Shown here: positions 17,582 to 25,021 of the stretch, in pieces
How positions within the stretch are numbered: position 1 is the first letter of the stretch
Layout: every line of letters starts with the position of its first letter
Assembly (NCBI GenBank): GCA_002712305.1
Contig: PATE01000041.1
Location: 7,034-34,482, forward strand
Origin: Gemmatimonadota bacterium
Lineage (GTDB): Bacteria > Latescibacterota > UBA2968 > UBA8231
Direction: 5' to 3'
DNA: 27,449 bases
Program-made: the position numbers and the translations under genes
Notes under the pieces: model-generated
Told to the model about the DNA's origin: nothing
What the model saw: the letters and a program-made list of their open reading frames with translations, nothing else
Database searches by the model: none

Positions 17582-18322
17582 GTGATCACTGGTGAAGTAC
17601 GCTTATGGAAACTCACGCGCAGGCAGGTGCGCGAACGCCTTGCCGCCGGTCAGATGAAGGCAGCGATCCTGCCGACGGGTAGCACGGAGCAACACAACGA
17701 ACACCTGGCCATGGAGCACGACACGGTGAGCGCCCTGGTCGTGGCAGAACAAGCCGCCCTGTCTTTGTTCCCCGATGTCGTGGTCGCAACACCGATGCCC
17801 GTCGGCATCAGCGAACACTGGATGGAGTGGAAAGGCACACTGAGTCTGCGGCCGGACACTTTCTTCTCCGTGGCCTTCGATACCTGCGAAAGTCTGAAAC
17901 GCCACGGTGTCGAACACATCTTCATCTGTAACGGTCACGCAGGAAATGGGCCACTGCGCAATGAGGTCGCGGGCTTCCGCGAGAAACTGGGTATCGATAT
18001 TCGTTTCCATTCCTACTGGGAAGCGTATTCGAAGGAGTTCGTCGCCGAACACCTTGAGTCGAATGACTGTCCCGCACACGCGGCAGAGTTTGAAACCTCT
18101 ATGGCCCTGGCTGCCTTTCCTGAGAATGCCCATTGGGATGGTGTCGACTACGATGCACAGACCTTCGACATCCAGAACGAGAACTACCGGGACAAGGATG
18201 CCCCCTATCACTACGCAGCCCGAGATCTGGCCACGCCAGGCAAGGGACGGATCATGATCGACGAGGCCGCCAACTGGGTCGCAGGTCAGGTTCGCGGAAT
18301 GCTTGACGGCAAGGGGTCTTGA
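17582..18322 (+). CDS. Creatininase-family metal-dependent amidohydrolase
   Basis: This 246-aa protein has the creatininase/MftE-type fold, a family that includes creatinine amidohydrolase and riboflavin-pathway formamide hydrolases. The binuclear metal ligands are visible: PTGSTEQH with Glu36 and His38, MEHD with Asp47, and CNGHAGN with His119; the Glu of FETS (about 171) completes the pattern. The GTG at 17582 was chosen because AAAGG (17568-17572) is well spaced and the next residues (EVRLWKLTRRQVRERL) match the family's usual opening; a TTG at 17531 would add 17 unconvincing residues. The aldolase gene follows with a short overlap or gap. Whether it opens a lactone or cleaves an amide here is unknown. 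Confidence 0.82.
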   Translation: MITGEVRLWKLTRRQVRERLAAGQMKAAILPTGSTEQHNEHLAMEHDTVSALVVAEQAALSLFPDVVVATPMPVGISEHWMEWKGTLSLRPDTFFSVAFDTCESLKRHGVEHIFICNGHAGNGPLRNEVAGFREKLGIDIRFHSYWEAYSKEFVAEHLESNDCPAHAAEFETSMALAAFPENAHWDGVDYDAQTFDIQNENYRDKDAPYHYAARDLATPGKGRIMIDEAANWVAGQVRGMLDGKGS

Positions 18323-18327
18323 ACACA

Positions 18328-19068
18328 ATGGACAATGTGATTCGGCAGGCGCTGGAGCATGGCAAACCCAGCGTGGGAACGTGGCTCAATCTGGGGTCAC
18401 CTCTGGTGGCTGAAACCCTCGCCGTTGCCGGTTTCTCCTGGCTGTGCATCGACGCTGAGCACACGGCCTACGATCTGGGCGAAATTGCCCACTGTTTGCG
18501 TGCGATCGAAGCCAGAGGCGCTCTTCCCCTGGTGCGAGCGTGGGACCACGAACCGACCACCATCGGCCGCCTTCTCGACGCGGGGGCCAGGGGCATTGTG
18601 TTTCCCCATGTGAGCACGCCCGAGCAGGCTGAGGCCATCGCCTCGGCCATGCGTTATCCACCCCGCGGTAGCCGATCGGTGGGTACGGGACGGTGCAGCC
18701 TGCTCGATCCAAACTATCGTCAACTGGCCAACGACGATGTTCTGTGCATTCCTCAGATCGAGGATCTCGAGGGCATCGGGAATGCGGAAGCCATCGCCGC
18801 CATTGACGGTGTGGACATCGGTTTTCTCGGTCCGGGCGATCTGGCCATGTCCATGGGGGTCGAGACAGGAAGCGAACCCCATGAGGCGGCACTTCAGGCC
18901 TTCCGGCAAGGGTGCGAACGTGCAGGAACACCCAGCGGGATTCCTACTGCCGATGGCCCGACGACAACCCGCCGCATCCAGGAGGGCTTCCTCTTCATCG
19001 ATCTGACCAACGACATGCGACTGCTGCAGGAAGGGGCGCGAGTGGCTCTCTCTCAGATCGATGCCTGA
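18328..19068 (+). CDS. HpcH/HpaI-family class II aldolase
   Basis: This family cleaves 2-keto-3-deoxy acids (for example keto-deoxy-rhamnonate or HKHD) into pyruvate and an aldehyde, with a divalent metal. Using the ATG at 18328 the length is 246 aa and the active-site numbers agree with E. coli HpaI: His45 in DAEH, Arg70 in LVRAWD, with metal ligands Glu145 in QIEDLEG and Asp171 in GPGDLAMSMG; the 26-residue gap between these ligands matches. The GTGR and GFLGPGDL motifs are typical. A TTG at 18319 overlapping the previous stop is an alternative start, but AAGGGG at 18311-18316 is better placed for the ATG. It fits as the cleavage step for the keto-deoxy acid made by the downstream dehydratase. 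Confidence 0.88.
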   Translation: MDNVIRQALEHGKPSVGTWLNLGSPLVAETLAVAGFSWLCIDAEHTAYDLGEIAHCLRAIEARGALPLVRAWDHEPTTIGRLLDAGARGIVFPHVSTPEQAEAIASAMRYPPRGSRSVGTGRCSLLDPNYRQLANDDVLCIPQIEDLEGIGNAEAIAAIDGVDIGFLGPGDLAMSMGVETGSEPHEAALQAFRQGCERAGTPSGIPTADGPTTTRRIQEGFLFIDLTNDMRLLQEGARVALSQIDA

Positions 19069-19082
19069 GAAGGCGGTGTGAG

Positions 19083-20087
19083 GTGACGCAGATCCTGAAC
19101 TTCGGCTCCCTCAATCTCGACCATGTCTACACGATGCCCACCATCGTCCGTCCGGGGCAGACCCTGCCCTCGACCAGGTATGAGATCTTCGCGGGTGGCA
19201 AGGGTGCCAATCAATCGGTCGCGCTTGCCCGGGCAGGGGCCCGGGTCCGGCACGCCGGACGCGTCGGCGAAGACGGCCGGCAGATGGTGGACGCCCTATC
19301 CCAGATGGGTGTCGACACCCGTTGGATCGTCGTCGATTCGGATCTGCCCACGGGTCATGCAATCATCCAGGTGGAGGAAACGGGCGGCGAGAACGCGATT
19401 CTGCTGTTTCCTGGTGCAAATCACGCCATCGATGACGAACAGATCTCGACGACACTTAGGGAAGCGGAACAGGGCACTATATTATTGCTCCAAAATGAGA
19501 TAAGCCGAAGAATCTCACTACTATCCGAGGCCAAAGATCGAGGATTGTTCGTCGTTTTCAACCCGGCCCCCTTTACACCGGACATTGCGGCAACCGATCT
19601 GGAGTGTGTGGATCTTCTCATCGTCAATGAGACCGAAGCGGCGTCCATCTGCGGCGCGTCGGCGAAACTCGACCGGCACCAGGCCAACGCTCACAACCAC
19701 GCCGAGACAGATCCCGAGGGGGTGCCGGAAAAGACACTCGCTCGACTGAAGGAACACGTCCCCCAGCAGACTCAACGATTGCTGACCCTTGGAGCCAAGG
19801 GGGCGATCTTCGAGGCGCCCGGGCAGCCATCAATCCGGATTCCGGCCGAGGATGCCGGCGAGGTGGTCGACACCACGGCCGCTGGAGACACGTTCGTCGG
19901 GTTCTATCTGGCAGAAGTGGCCCGTTCTGGGATCACCCACTCTGGGATCAGGCGTTCTGAAACCGACGAGCAGGCGTTGCGAATGGCCAGTGCCGCCGCC
20001 GCCCTTTGCGTGACAATCGTCGGCGCTCAGCATTCGATCCCCACGCGGCCCCGGGTCGAGGAGTTCATGGCCACGAGAGATGCATGA
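19083..20087 (+). CDS. PfkB-family carbohydrate kinase (ribokinase-like)
   Basis: This 334-aa sugar kinase has the two PfkB signatures: the substrate-side AGGKGANQSVALARAG (37-52) and the C-terminal DTTAAGDTFVGFYLAEV (263-279) with catalytic base Asp269. NETEAASI (about 182-189) and NPAPF (160-164) are also characteristic of ribokinase. The region 197-225 carries an unusual polar stretch (HQANAHNHAETDPEGVPEK). Near 281-293 a short in-gene duplication gives SGITHSGIRRSE. The GTG at 19083 is the likely start, 14 bases after the aldolase. Given its neighbours it may phosphorylate a 2-keto-3-deoxy acid (KdgK-like) instead of ribose; the sequence alone does not settle this. Confidence 0.87.
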   Translation: MTQILNFGSLNLDHVYTMPTIVRPGQTLPSTRYEIFAGGKGANQSVALARAGARVRHAGRVGEDGRQMVDALSQMGVDTRWIVVDSDLPTGHAIIQVEETGGENAILLFPGANHAIDDEQISTTLREAEQGTILLLQNEISRRISLLSEAKDRGLFVVFNPAPFTPDIAATDLECVDLLIVNETEAASICGASAKLDRHQANAHNHAETDPEGVPEKTLARLKEHVPQQTQRLLTLGAKGAIFEAPGQPSIRIPAEDAGEVVDTTAAGDTFVGFYLAEVARSGITHSGIRRSETDEQALRMASAAAALCVTIVGAQHSIPTRPRVEEFMATRDA

Positions 20088-20115
20088 CCTAACTCATTGC
20101 TACTGAGGCACTTCT

Positions 20116-21240
20116 ATGAAAATTTCGAGTCTATATGTCACGCCGATTGAACGTCGGGGGTTGATCGTTCAGATCCACACGGATGAAGGCTTGACCGGCA
20201 TCGGTGCGCCTATGAACTACGAGCATGGACGGACCGTAGAGCGAGCGATCCTCGATATGTCCGACTATCTGGTGGGCAAAGACCCGCGTCAGATTGAAGA
20301 CCACTGGCAGGTCATCTTCCGCTCGAGCTACAGCCGCCAGATGCCGATCCTGCTGGCAGCGCTCAGCGGCATCGACATGGCCTGTCTCGATATCCTCGGG
20401 CAATCCCTCGGGGCCCCGATCTGGCGCCTGCTCGGGGGGTCGGTTCGCGACAAGATTCGCGTGTATTCCTCGACAGGTGGCCCAGAGCCAGAGAAGTACG
20501 CCGAGGGTGCGCTGCGGGCTGTGGAAAAGGGATTCACGGCGGTGAAGATGTGCCCCTTCCCCGAACCGGTGCGCTATATCGACACACCCGCCATGGTGGA
20601 CAAGACGGTTCGACGAGTTGCAGCAGTGCGGGAGGCGGTTGGGCAGGAAGTAGATGTAGCCCTCGATTTCCACCGGGCCGTGAGTCCCGCCATGGCTCGC
20701 ATGGTCTTGCCCGAGTTGGAGCCTTTGAGACCGATGTTTGTGGAGGAGCCCACCCATCCGGAGAATGTGGATGCCCTGCTGGACATCGCCCAGTCCACGT
20801 CGATCCCCATTGCCACCGGCGAACGGAATACAACGCGATGGGGATTCCGGGAGATCTGTGAGAAACGAGCAGCTGCCGTGCTACAGCCGGATATCCGCCA
20901 CTGTGGCGGCATCCTTGAGATACGGAAGATCGCCTCTCTCGCCGAGATCCACTACCTGTCGCTGGCACCTCATTCCGCCTCAGACCCGCTCGGCGTGGTC
21001 GCCTCCGTCCATGCCATGGCGGGGGTCCCGAATTTCCTGATCCAGGAGTTTGGAGGTGGCGATGGAAACGAGCTGTTTGAGGAGCCCCTCGCCTTCAAGG
21101 ATGGATTCGTGGAGTTGCCCACCGAGCCTGGCATGGGCGTGAAAATCGATGGCGAAAAGCTGAAGGCTCTGAAGATGGACGATTGGCGTCTGCGACCAGC
21201 TCGCCGTCACCCTGAAGACGACTCGGTCAACGACATATAG
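20116..21240 (+). CDS. Mandelate racemase/enolase-family dehydratase, D-galactonate dehydratase type
   Basis: This 374-aa enolase-superfamily enzyme would dehydrate an aldonate to a 2-keto-3-deoxy acid. Metal ligands and catalytic His residues sit one position away from E. coli DgoD: Asp184 and His186 in LDFHR, Glu210 in VEEP, Glu236 in TGERN, and His286 in LAPHS. VLQPDIRHCGGI (255-266) and the capping domain with GLTGIGAP (25-32) also match. The product is most like the galactonate/gluconate dehydratase subgroup; substrate stereochemistry cannot be told. The start follows GAGG with a 7-base spacer. The last codons (DSVNDI and stop) lie in the first copy of a 22-bp direct repeat. It is the final gene of the aldolase/kinase operon. 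Confidence 0.88.
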   Translation: MKISSLYVTPIERRGLIVQIHTDEGLTGIGAPMNYEHGRTVERAILDMSDYLVGKDPRQIEDHWQVIFRSSYSRQMPILLAALSGIDMACLDILGQSLGAPIWRLLGGSVRDKIRVYSSTGGPEPEKYAEGALRAVEKGFTAVKMCPFPEPVRYIDTPAMVDKTVRRVAAVREAVGQEVDVALDFHRAVSPAMARMVLPELEPLRPMFVEEPTHPENVDALLDIAQSTSIPIATGERNTTRWGFREICEKRAAAVLQPDIRHCGGILEIRKIASLAEIHYLSLAPHSASDPLGVVASVHAMAGVPNFLIQEFGGGDGNELFEEPLAFKDGFVELPTEPGMGVKIDGEKLKALKMDDWRLRPARRHPEDDSVNDI

Positions 21241-21286
21241 TGATCTATAGGTTGACCGAAGTTTCGACTCGGTCAACGACATATAG
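21219..21286. repeat. 22-bp direct repeat with intervening inverted half-copy (two competing hairpins)
   Basis: A perfect 22-bp direct repeat occupies 21219-21240 (overlapping the dehydratase stop) and 21265-21286. Between the copies GTTGACCGA (21251-21259) is the exact reverse complement of TCGGTCAAC, which occurs in both copies (21223-21231 and 21269-21277). Two mutually exclusive 9-bp stems are therefore possible; the first could also close an inner TATAG/CTATA stem. No T-tract follows, so simple intrinsic termination is not supported. Confidence 0.85.
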
Positions 21287-21296
21287 GAGATCTTGA

Positions 21297-21326
21297 TTGA
21301 CGATTTGGTGGACCTCATGGTATCAT
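21297..21326 (+). promoter_or_regulatory. Putative promoter of the PilZ-domain gene
   Basis: TTGACG (21297-21302) and TATCAT (21321-21326), each with five of six consensus matches, are separated by 18 bases just downstream of the direct repeat. The predicted transcript would carry a leader of about 125 bases before the GTG at 21458. Confidence 0.45.
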
Positions 21327-21457
21327 GAATTCACAACGTTCAGCGCCCCAATCACTTGCGGCGCATGCTCTTGTGCCACGCATCCTGTCGCCATCGCTCC
21401 ATCTCTCTAATCGACAGTTCGAGTCGTCCGTCTCCTAACCATCGACAGGCCTTACCG

Positions 21458-22798
21458 GTGAACGAAGGCTCTCTCAAGGAAATCCTGCCGCTGCTGCGGC
21501 CCCGGTCGGCCGAGCCGACCCTGTTCACGACGACGGTGTGGTATCTGCTGTGGATCGGGTTGGCCATCCTCGTCAGCCTGTATGTGTACCGACTCTATCG
21601 CCAGCGGAAAAGGCGGCATGCCGAGTTTCTTGCCGTGTGCCAGGAGGCCGGCATCAGCGAGGGGCAGACCCGGCTTCTTAAACGAATCACCCGTGCTCGG
21701 AAACTCAAGCAGCCCGAGCGTCTGATCTCCTCGGCTCACACCTTCGAACGCCAGGTGGGTGCCTATGCGCAGGATCTGGTGCATCGCCATCCACGGCACA
21801 AGCGTCTGCGACAGATCGCCCGCCTGCGCGAGGATCTGGGGTTTGACCAGTTACCCACCGATCAGGCACTGATCTCCACGCGACAGATCGATCGCGGCCA
21901 GACGGTGATGATCAGCGACTATGACGAAACGACGCATGAGGAGATTCTCGTCCCCTGGCTCGTTCTGGAGCGGGACGAAACCGTGATGGAATTGTCCCCT
22001 CTTCTTCGCCGGGGCACAGAAGGCCATCAGATCCGTCGTGGTGAGCAAATCGACGTACGATTCTGGCGTGAGGGGGATACGGAGTATCACTTCCATACGC
22101 TCGTGGCGTCCGTGGATGGCGGGAATCTGACCGTCCCTCATGCCATCAGGATCGAGCGGATGCAGAATCGGGACTTCTATCGGATCCACGTCGACTTCCC
22201 CATCGACCTGTATGGTCTGCATCAGACGCAGGTTGAAGACGACGCGGCAGCGATCGCACTGCTCGACGAAGATGCAGAAGCCACTCAGGAAACGCCGGCA
22301 CCGGAGCCCGAGGACGCAGCTGAGGCTGATGATGACACGGATTCGACTCAGATCCCTGCGCAGGCGCCCCGGCTGCACGGCCGGGTCGAGAATCTGTCAG
22401 CGGGCGGACTGGCTCTCACCATCCTCGCCGGGAGTCTGCCGCCGGGAAGTGTGACCGAGGAGGATGGCGAGGCGGAGTGGCTCTGGATGGTCGACCCCGC
22501 CTTCGAGGACGAGTTCCCCCTCGCCGGTGTCGCGTGTCGCGCTGTCAGCACGGAGGCGGTGCTCGGGGGACAACAACTGGTGAAGATGCAGTTCGAGGCC
22601 CTGCCGTTGACGGTTGAGAAAGAGATCGTGCAGCGGGTGTACCAGCACCAGTTGGACACTGCGGGCGGCGCACCCGCCCCGATGCGCCCGCGCGACGAAG
22701 AGCCTGACAACGCTGCAGTGACAGCAGAATCCGACACAGACGATGCCGCTGCCCAGGGCGATCCTGGCGATCTACCCGATCCGCCGGCCGCAGGCTGA
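21458..22798 (+). CDS. Membrane-anchored YcgR-like PilZ protein (probable c-di-GMP effector)
   Basis: This 446-aa protein has one N-terminal membrane segment (VWYLLWIGLAILVSLYVY, about 27-44), a basic stop-transfer RLYRQRKRR, an alpha-helical region (about 50-125), a YcgR-N-like beta region (about 135-228), and a C-terminal PilZ domain. The c-di-GMP signatures are present: Arg238-x3-Arg242 in RDFYRIHVDFPID and NLSAGG (Asn312-x-Ser-x-x-Gly317). Unusually, an acidic low-complexity insert (about 257-305, many Asp/Glu/Ala) separates the two, and the tail (about 405-446) is also acidic and Pro/Ala-rich. The GTG at 21458 is preferred; in-frame TTG 21356 or ATG 21365 would add an unconvincing Cys/Ser/Arg-rich N-terminus. 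It probably links c-di-GMP to motility or envelope behaviour. Confidence 0.75.
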   Translation: MNEGSLKEILPLLRPRSAEPTLFTTTVWYLLWIGLAILVSLYVYRLYRQRKRRHAEFLAVCQEAGISEGQTRLLKRITRARKLKQPERLISSAHTFERQVGAYAQDLVHRHPRHKRLRQIARLREDLGFDQLPTDQALISTRQIDRGQTVMISDYDETTHEEILVPWLVLERDETVMELSPLLRRGTEGHQIRRGEQIDVRFWREGDTEYHFHTLVASVDGGNLTVPHAIRIERMQNRDFYRIHVDFPIDLYGLHQTQVEDDAAAIALLDEDAEATQETPAPEPEDAAEADDDTDSTQIPAQAPRLHGRVENLSAGGLALTILAGSLPPGSVTEEDGEAEWLWMVDPAFEDEFPLAGVACRAVSTEAVLGGQQLVKMQFEALPLTVEKEIVQRVYQHQLDTAGGAPAPMRPRDEEPDNAAVTAESDTDDAAAQGDPGDLPDPPAAG

Positions 22799-22849
22799 GT
22801 AGCCGTCAGTTGCCCTCTGACCGCGCGCCTCTGGCGCTCATGTCGTGAT

Positions 22850-24022
22850 CTAAATCGGCATATACGACAGATCAAAGACACGTTCCACGAACCATCCAAC
22901 CCCAAACAGCAGAATCACGGCCGAGGCGACCTGCACCAGTCGCTGTTGATGCCCATGTTTTGCCGCCCACAAAATTCCCGGCAGAAGAATCGCCACGATG
23001 ACGACCTGGCCGATCTCGACGCCCACGTTGAAGGCCAGCAGACTGGGCACCAATCCCTGCGATGGCAATCCGAGATCACGAAGAACGTTCGCGAAACCGA
23101 AGCCATGCACGAAACCGAAGGCGAATGTCAACATCCATCGGTGGGAGGCGCCGCGGATCCAGAAATTCTCGAGGGCCACGTAGGCGATACTCAGGGCGAT
23201 CCCTGCCTCGACCCATCGCGTCGGTAAAGAAACGATCTCAAGGGCCGCCAGGATCAGCGTAATACTGTGAGCCACGGTGAAGGCGGAGACGATCTTCACC
23301 AAGGGCCCCAGGCGCGAGCCGATCACGATGAGGGCCGCCAGAAACATGATGTGGTCGTAGCCGATGAAGATGTGTTCGACACCAAGCCAGACGAAATGCA
23401 TGACCTGGGCGAGCAGGTCGACCTCTTCCCGCAGCTGAAATCGGCCGACCGGGGATGAAGCGGACAATACAGCCAGCAACTCCGGTTGATCACTCGCCAC
23501 AAAGACACGAACCAGATTCTTGTGCTCATCCAGCAGAGGGGCCTGCAAGAATTTCTCGAGATCCAGCACGAGAGTGGCTGGTGGTTCGTCGGCCAGCGGC
23601 ACGTCATACACGATGCGCAGGAACAAGTTCCCATCTACGTCGACCTCTGGCGCCGCGCTCAGCATTTCTGGTGTGTGTGGCTCACCGTCGACCTCTGTCG
23701 ACAACCGGTCCTGCAGCTTCAATGCCATCGCTTCCCCGCCACCCCGCACCTCATCCCGATACAACAGCCCATCCCCGTTGACGTCGATCTGCGGATCCAG
23801 ACGAATCAGGTCTGCCTCATCGATGGACAGAATCAGCCGAACACTGTCGCTTCTGACGGAAACGACGGAGTAGGACGTATTGATCTCGTGTGCCGCGCCC
23901 GGTCGTGCGTGGATGAGGAGGATGGCTGCCAACCCAAACCATCGACCAAGCGATATCCCAGACGATTGTCTGAGATGATGGACGGGAGAGACACAGCGGT
24001 GCCACGGAGACATCGTTTTCAT
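22850..24022 (-). CDS. HupE/UreJ-like membrane protein with EF-hand loop
   Basis: This 390-aa protein has a signal peptide (hydrophobic core near 29-37, cleavage probably after PGAA before HEINTS), an extracytoplasmic domain (about 45-205) and six or so C-terminal membrane segments with HupE/UreJ_2 motifs: HIFIGYDHIMFLA (218-230), FTVAHS (248-253), GFVHGFGFA (303-311) and FNVGVEIGQ (331-339). The repeated His residues in the membrane suggest metal handling, as proposed for the nickel-linked HupE/UreJ group. A canonical EF-hand calcium loop (Asp80 to Glu91, DVNGDGLLYRDE) lies in the outer domain. The ATG at 24022 follows AGAGGA. It is the last gene of the operon after sco; a small CCACAG/CTGTGG inverted repeat lies between them. 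Confidence 0.8.
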   Translation of the reverse strand: MKTMSPWHRCVSPVHHLRQSSGISLGRWFGLAAILLIHARPGAAHEINTSYSVVSVRSDSVRLILSIDEADLIRLDPQIDVNGDGLLYRDEVRGGGEAMALKLQDRLSTEVDGEPHTPEMLSAAPEVDVDGNLFLRIVYDVPLADEPPATLVLDLEKFLQAPLLDEHKNLVRVFVASDQPELLAVLSASSPVGRFQLREEVDLLAQVMHFVWLGVEHIFIGYDHIMFLAALIVIGSRLGPLVKIVSAFTVAHSITLILAALEIVSLPTRWVEAGIALSIAYVALENFWIRGASHRWMLTFAFGFVHGFGFANVLRDLGLPSQGLVPSLLAFNVGVEIGQVVIVAILLPGILWAAKHGHQQRLVQVASAVILLFGVGWFVERVFDLSYMPI

Positions 24023-24080
24023 TGCGCATCCTCTATGAGTGGAACCTGGCGCCACAGACGAAAGCTGTGGACGGCAGTTT

Positions 24081-24638
24081 TCAGTCGATGACGGAGCCAA
24101 TCACCTCAGCCATGTGAGCCGTATCATCATCGCTGGCAAAAACGTCGCGAACCCGGTGCTGGCTATCGAGCAGATAAATTCGGGACGAATGGTCGATCGT
24201 GCCCTCGCTCGTTCTTTGCAGACCCGCGGCGAAAGCGCGTGCGATCGGGGGAATCCGGGACGGGTCCTCGGAGGTCAACCCGATAAACCTAAAATCGTAC
24301 GATGCACCGTATTGTGCCAAACGTTCTGGCGTATCGCGGCGCGGATCGACACTCACAAACAGCACGGAGACCTTGTCAGCAGGCACGTCCTTCATCAACG
24401 ACGCCAGTCTGGACATGGTCAGCGGGCAGGCATCAGGACAGGACGTGAACCCGAAGAACAGGAGGGAAACCCCCTCGTGTTCGCTCAGTCGAAACGGCCG
24501 CCCCCGGTGATCGGTGAGTTCGAAATCGGCGCCGAGATGGCTGTAGATCTCACCATCATCAGAATCGCGCTCGGCATGACCGCAGGAGGAAAGGGTCACC
24601 AACAGGGCGGCCATACAGCTGACGCAGAACCTACTCAT
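24081..24638 (-). CDS. SCO1/SenC-family copper-chaperone lipoprotein
   Basis: This 185-aa Sco-family thioredoxin-fold protein would deliver copper to, or reduce, cytochrome oxidase CuA sites. The copper ligands are all present: Cys67 and Cys71 in TSCPDACPLT, and His150 in DHSSRIYLLD. A signal with lipobox LSSC places the lipidated Cys at residue 19. SVDPRRDTPERLAQY and the FGFTSCPD opening are hallmark segments. The ATG at 24638 follows GAGG at 6 bases and overlaps the end of the cytochrome gene by 8 bases, so the two are translationally coupled. The protein should sit on the outer face of the inner membrane beside the cytochrome. No oxidase subunit is in the window. Confidence 0.92.
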   Translation of the reverse strand: MSRFCVSCMAALLVTLSSCGHAERDSDDGEIYSHLGADFELTDHRGRPFRLSEHEGVSLLFFGFTSCPDACPLTMSRLASLMKDVPADKVSVLFVSVDPRRDTPERLAQYGASYDFRFIGLTSEDPSRIPPIARAFAAGLQRTSEGTIDHSSRIYLLDSQHRVRDVFASDDDTAHMAEVIGSVID

Positions 24639-25020
24639 GGGGTGCCTCGGCCAGGGACACGATGAACACCGCCAGTGCACGACGGTCCGTTTCTGAGAGA
24701 TGTCCGTAACCCGGCATGGCCCCGCGACCTCCTGCGCCCGTACGAATCGCCTCGGCAACGGCGTCCACCGTGTGGCCGAGGGCGAACTGGTCGGACTTGG
24801 AAAAGTCTCTTGGCGGTGGATCCAGAGAGCGCGCCATCCGGCCGTCACCGAGGCCACCCTCTCCATGACACAAGGCACACCCGTGGTCGCGATACAGCTT
24901 CTTCCCCACGTCGACGGAATCCACCGGTTCAGCAGGCTCGTCAGAGGCCTGCTCACAGGCGCCCAGGACAACGACCAGGGTCAGTAGGCCGGCAAGGCAC
25001 GGCCGGAGAGGGCGCTGCAC
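24631..25020 (-). CDS. Class I cytochrome c lipoprotein
   Basis: This 129-aa secreted mono-haem cytochrome c has a lipobox VLGAC (lipidated Cys22), a haem-binding CALCH (Cys48, Cys51, His52) and a likely axial Met102 in GAMPGYG. The rest follows a cytochrome-c/cbb3-type pattern (GEGGLGDGRMARSLDPPPRDF, then ALAVFIVSLA at the C-terminus). The GTG start lies a single base after the glgC stop codon with only a weak ribosome binding site, so translation may depend on glgC. It overlaps the Sco gene by 8 bases. Electron transfer to or from a membrane oxidase is the expected role; the partner is not in the window. Confidence 0.88.
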   Translation of the reverse strand: MQRPLRPCLAGLLTLVVVLGACEQASDEPAEPVDSVDVGKKLYRDHGCALCHGEGGLGDGRMARSLDPPPRDFSKSDQFALGHTVDAVAEAIRTGAGGRGAMPGYGHLSETDRRALAVFIVSLAEAPHE

Positions 25021-25021
25021 G

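Noticed and set aside
20131-20757. Open frame of about 200 codons antisense to the galactonate-dehydratase-type gene
   Set aside because: Enolase-superfamily catalytic residues on the plus strand leave no doubt about the real gene; the antisense product shows no family pattern.
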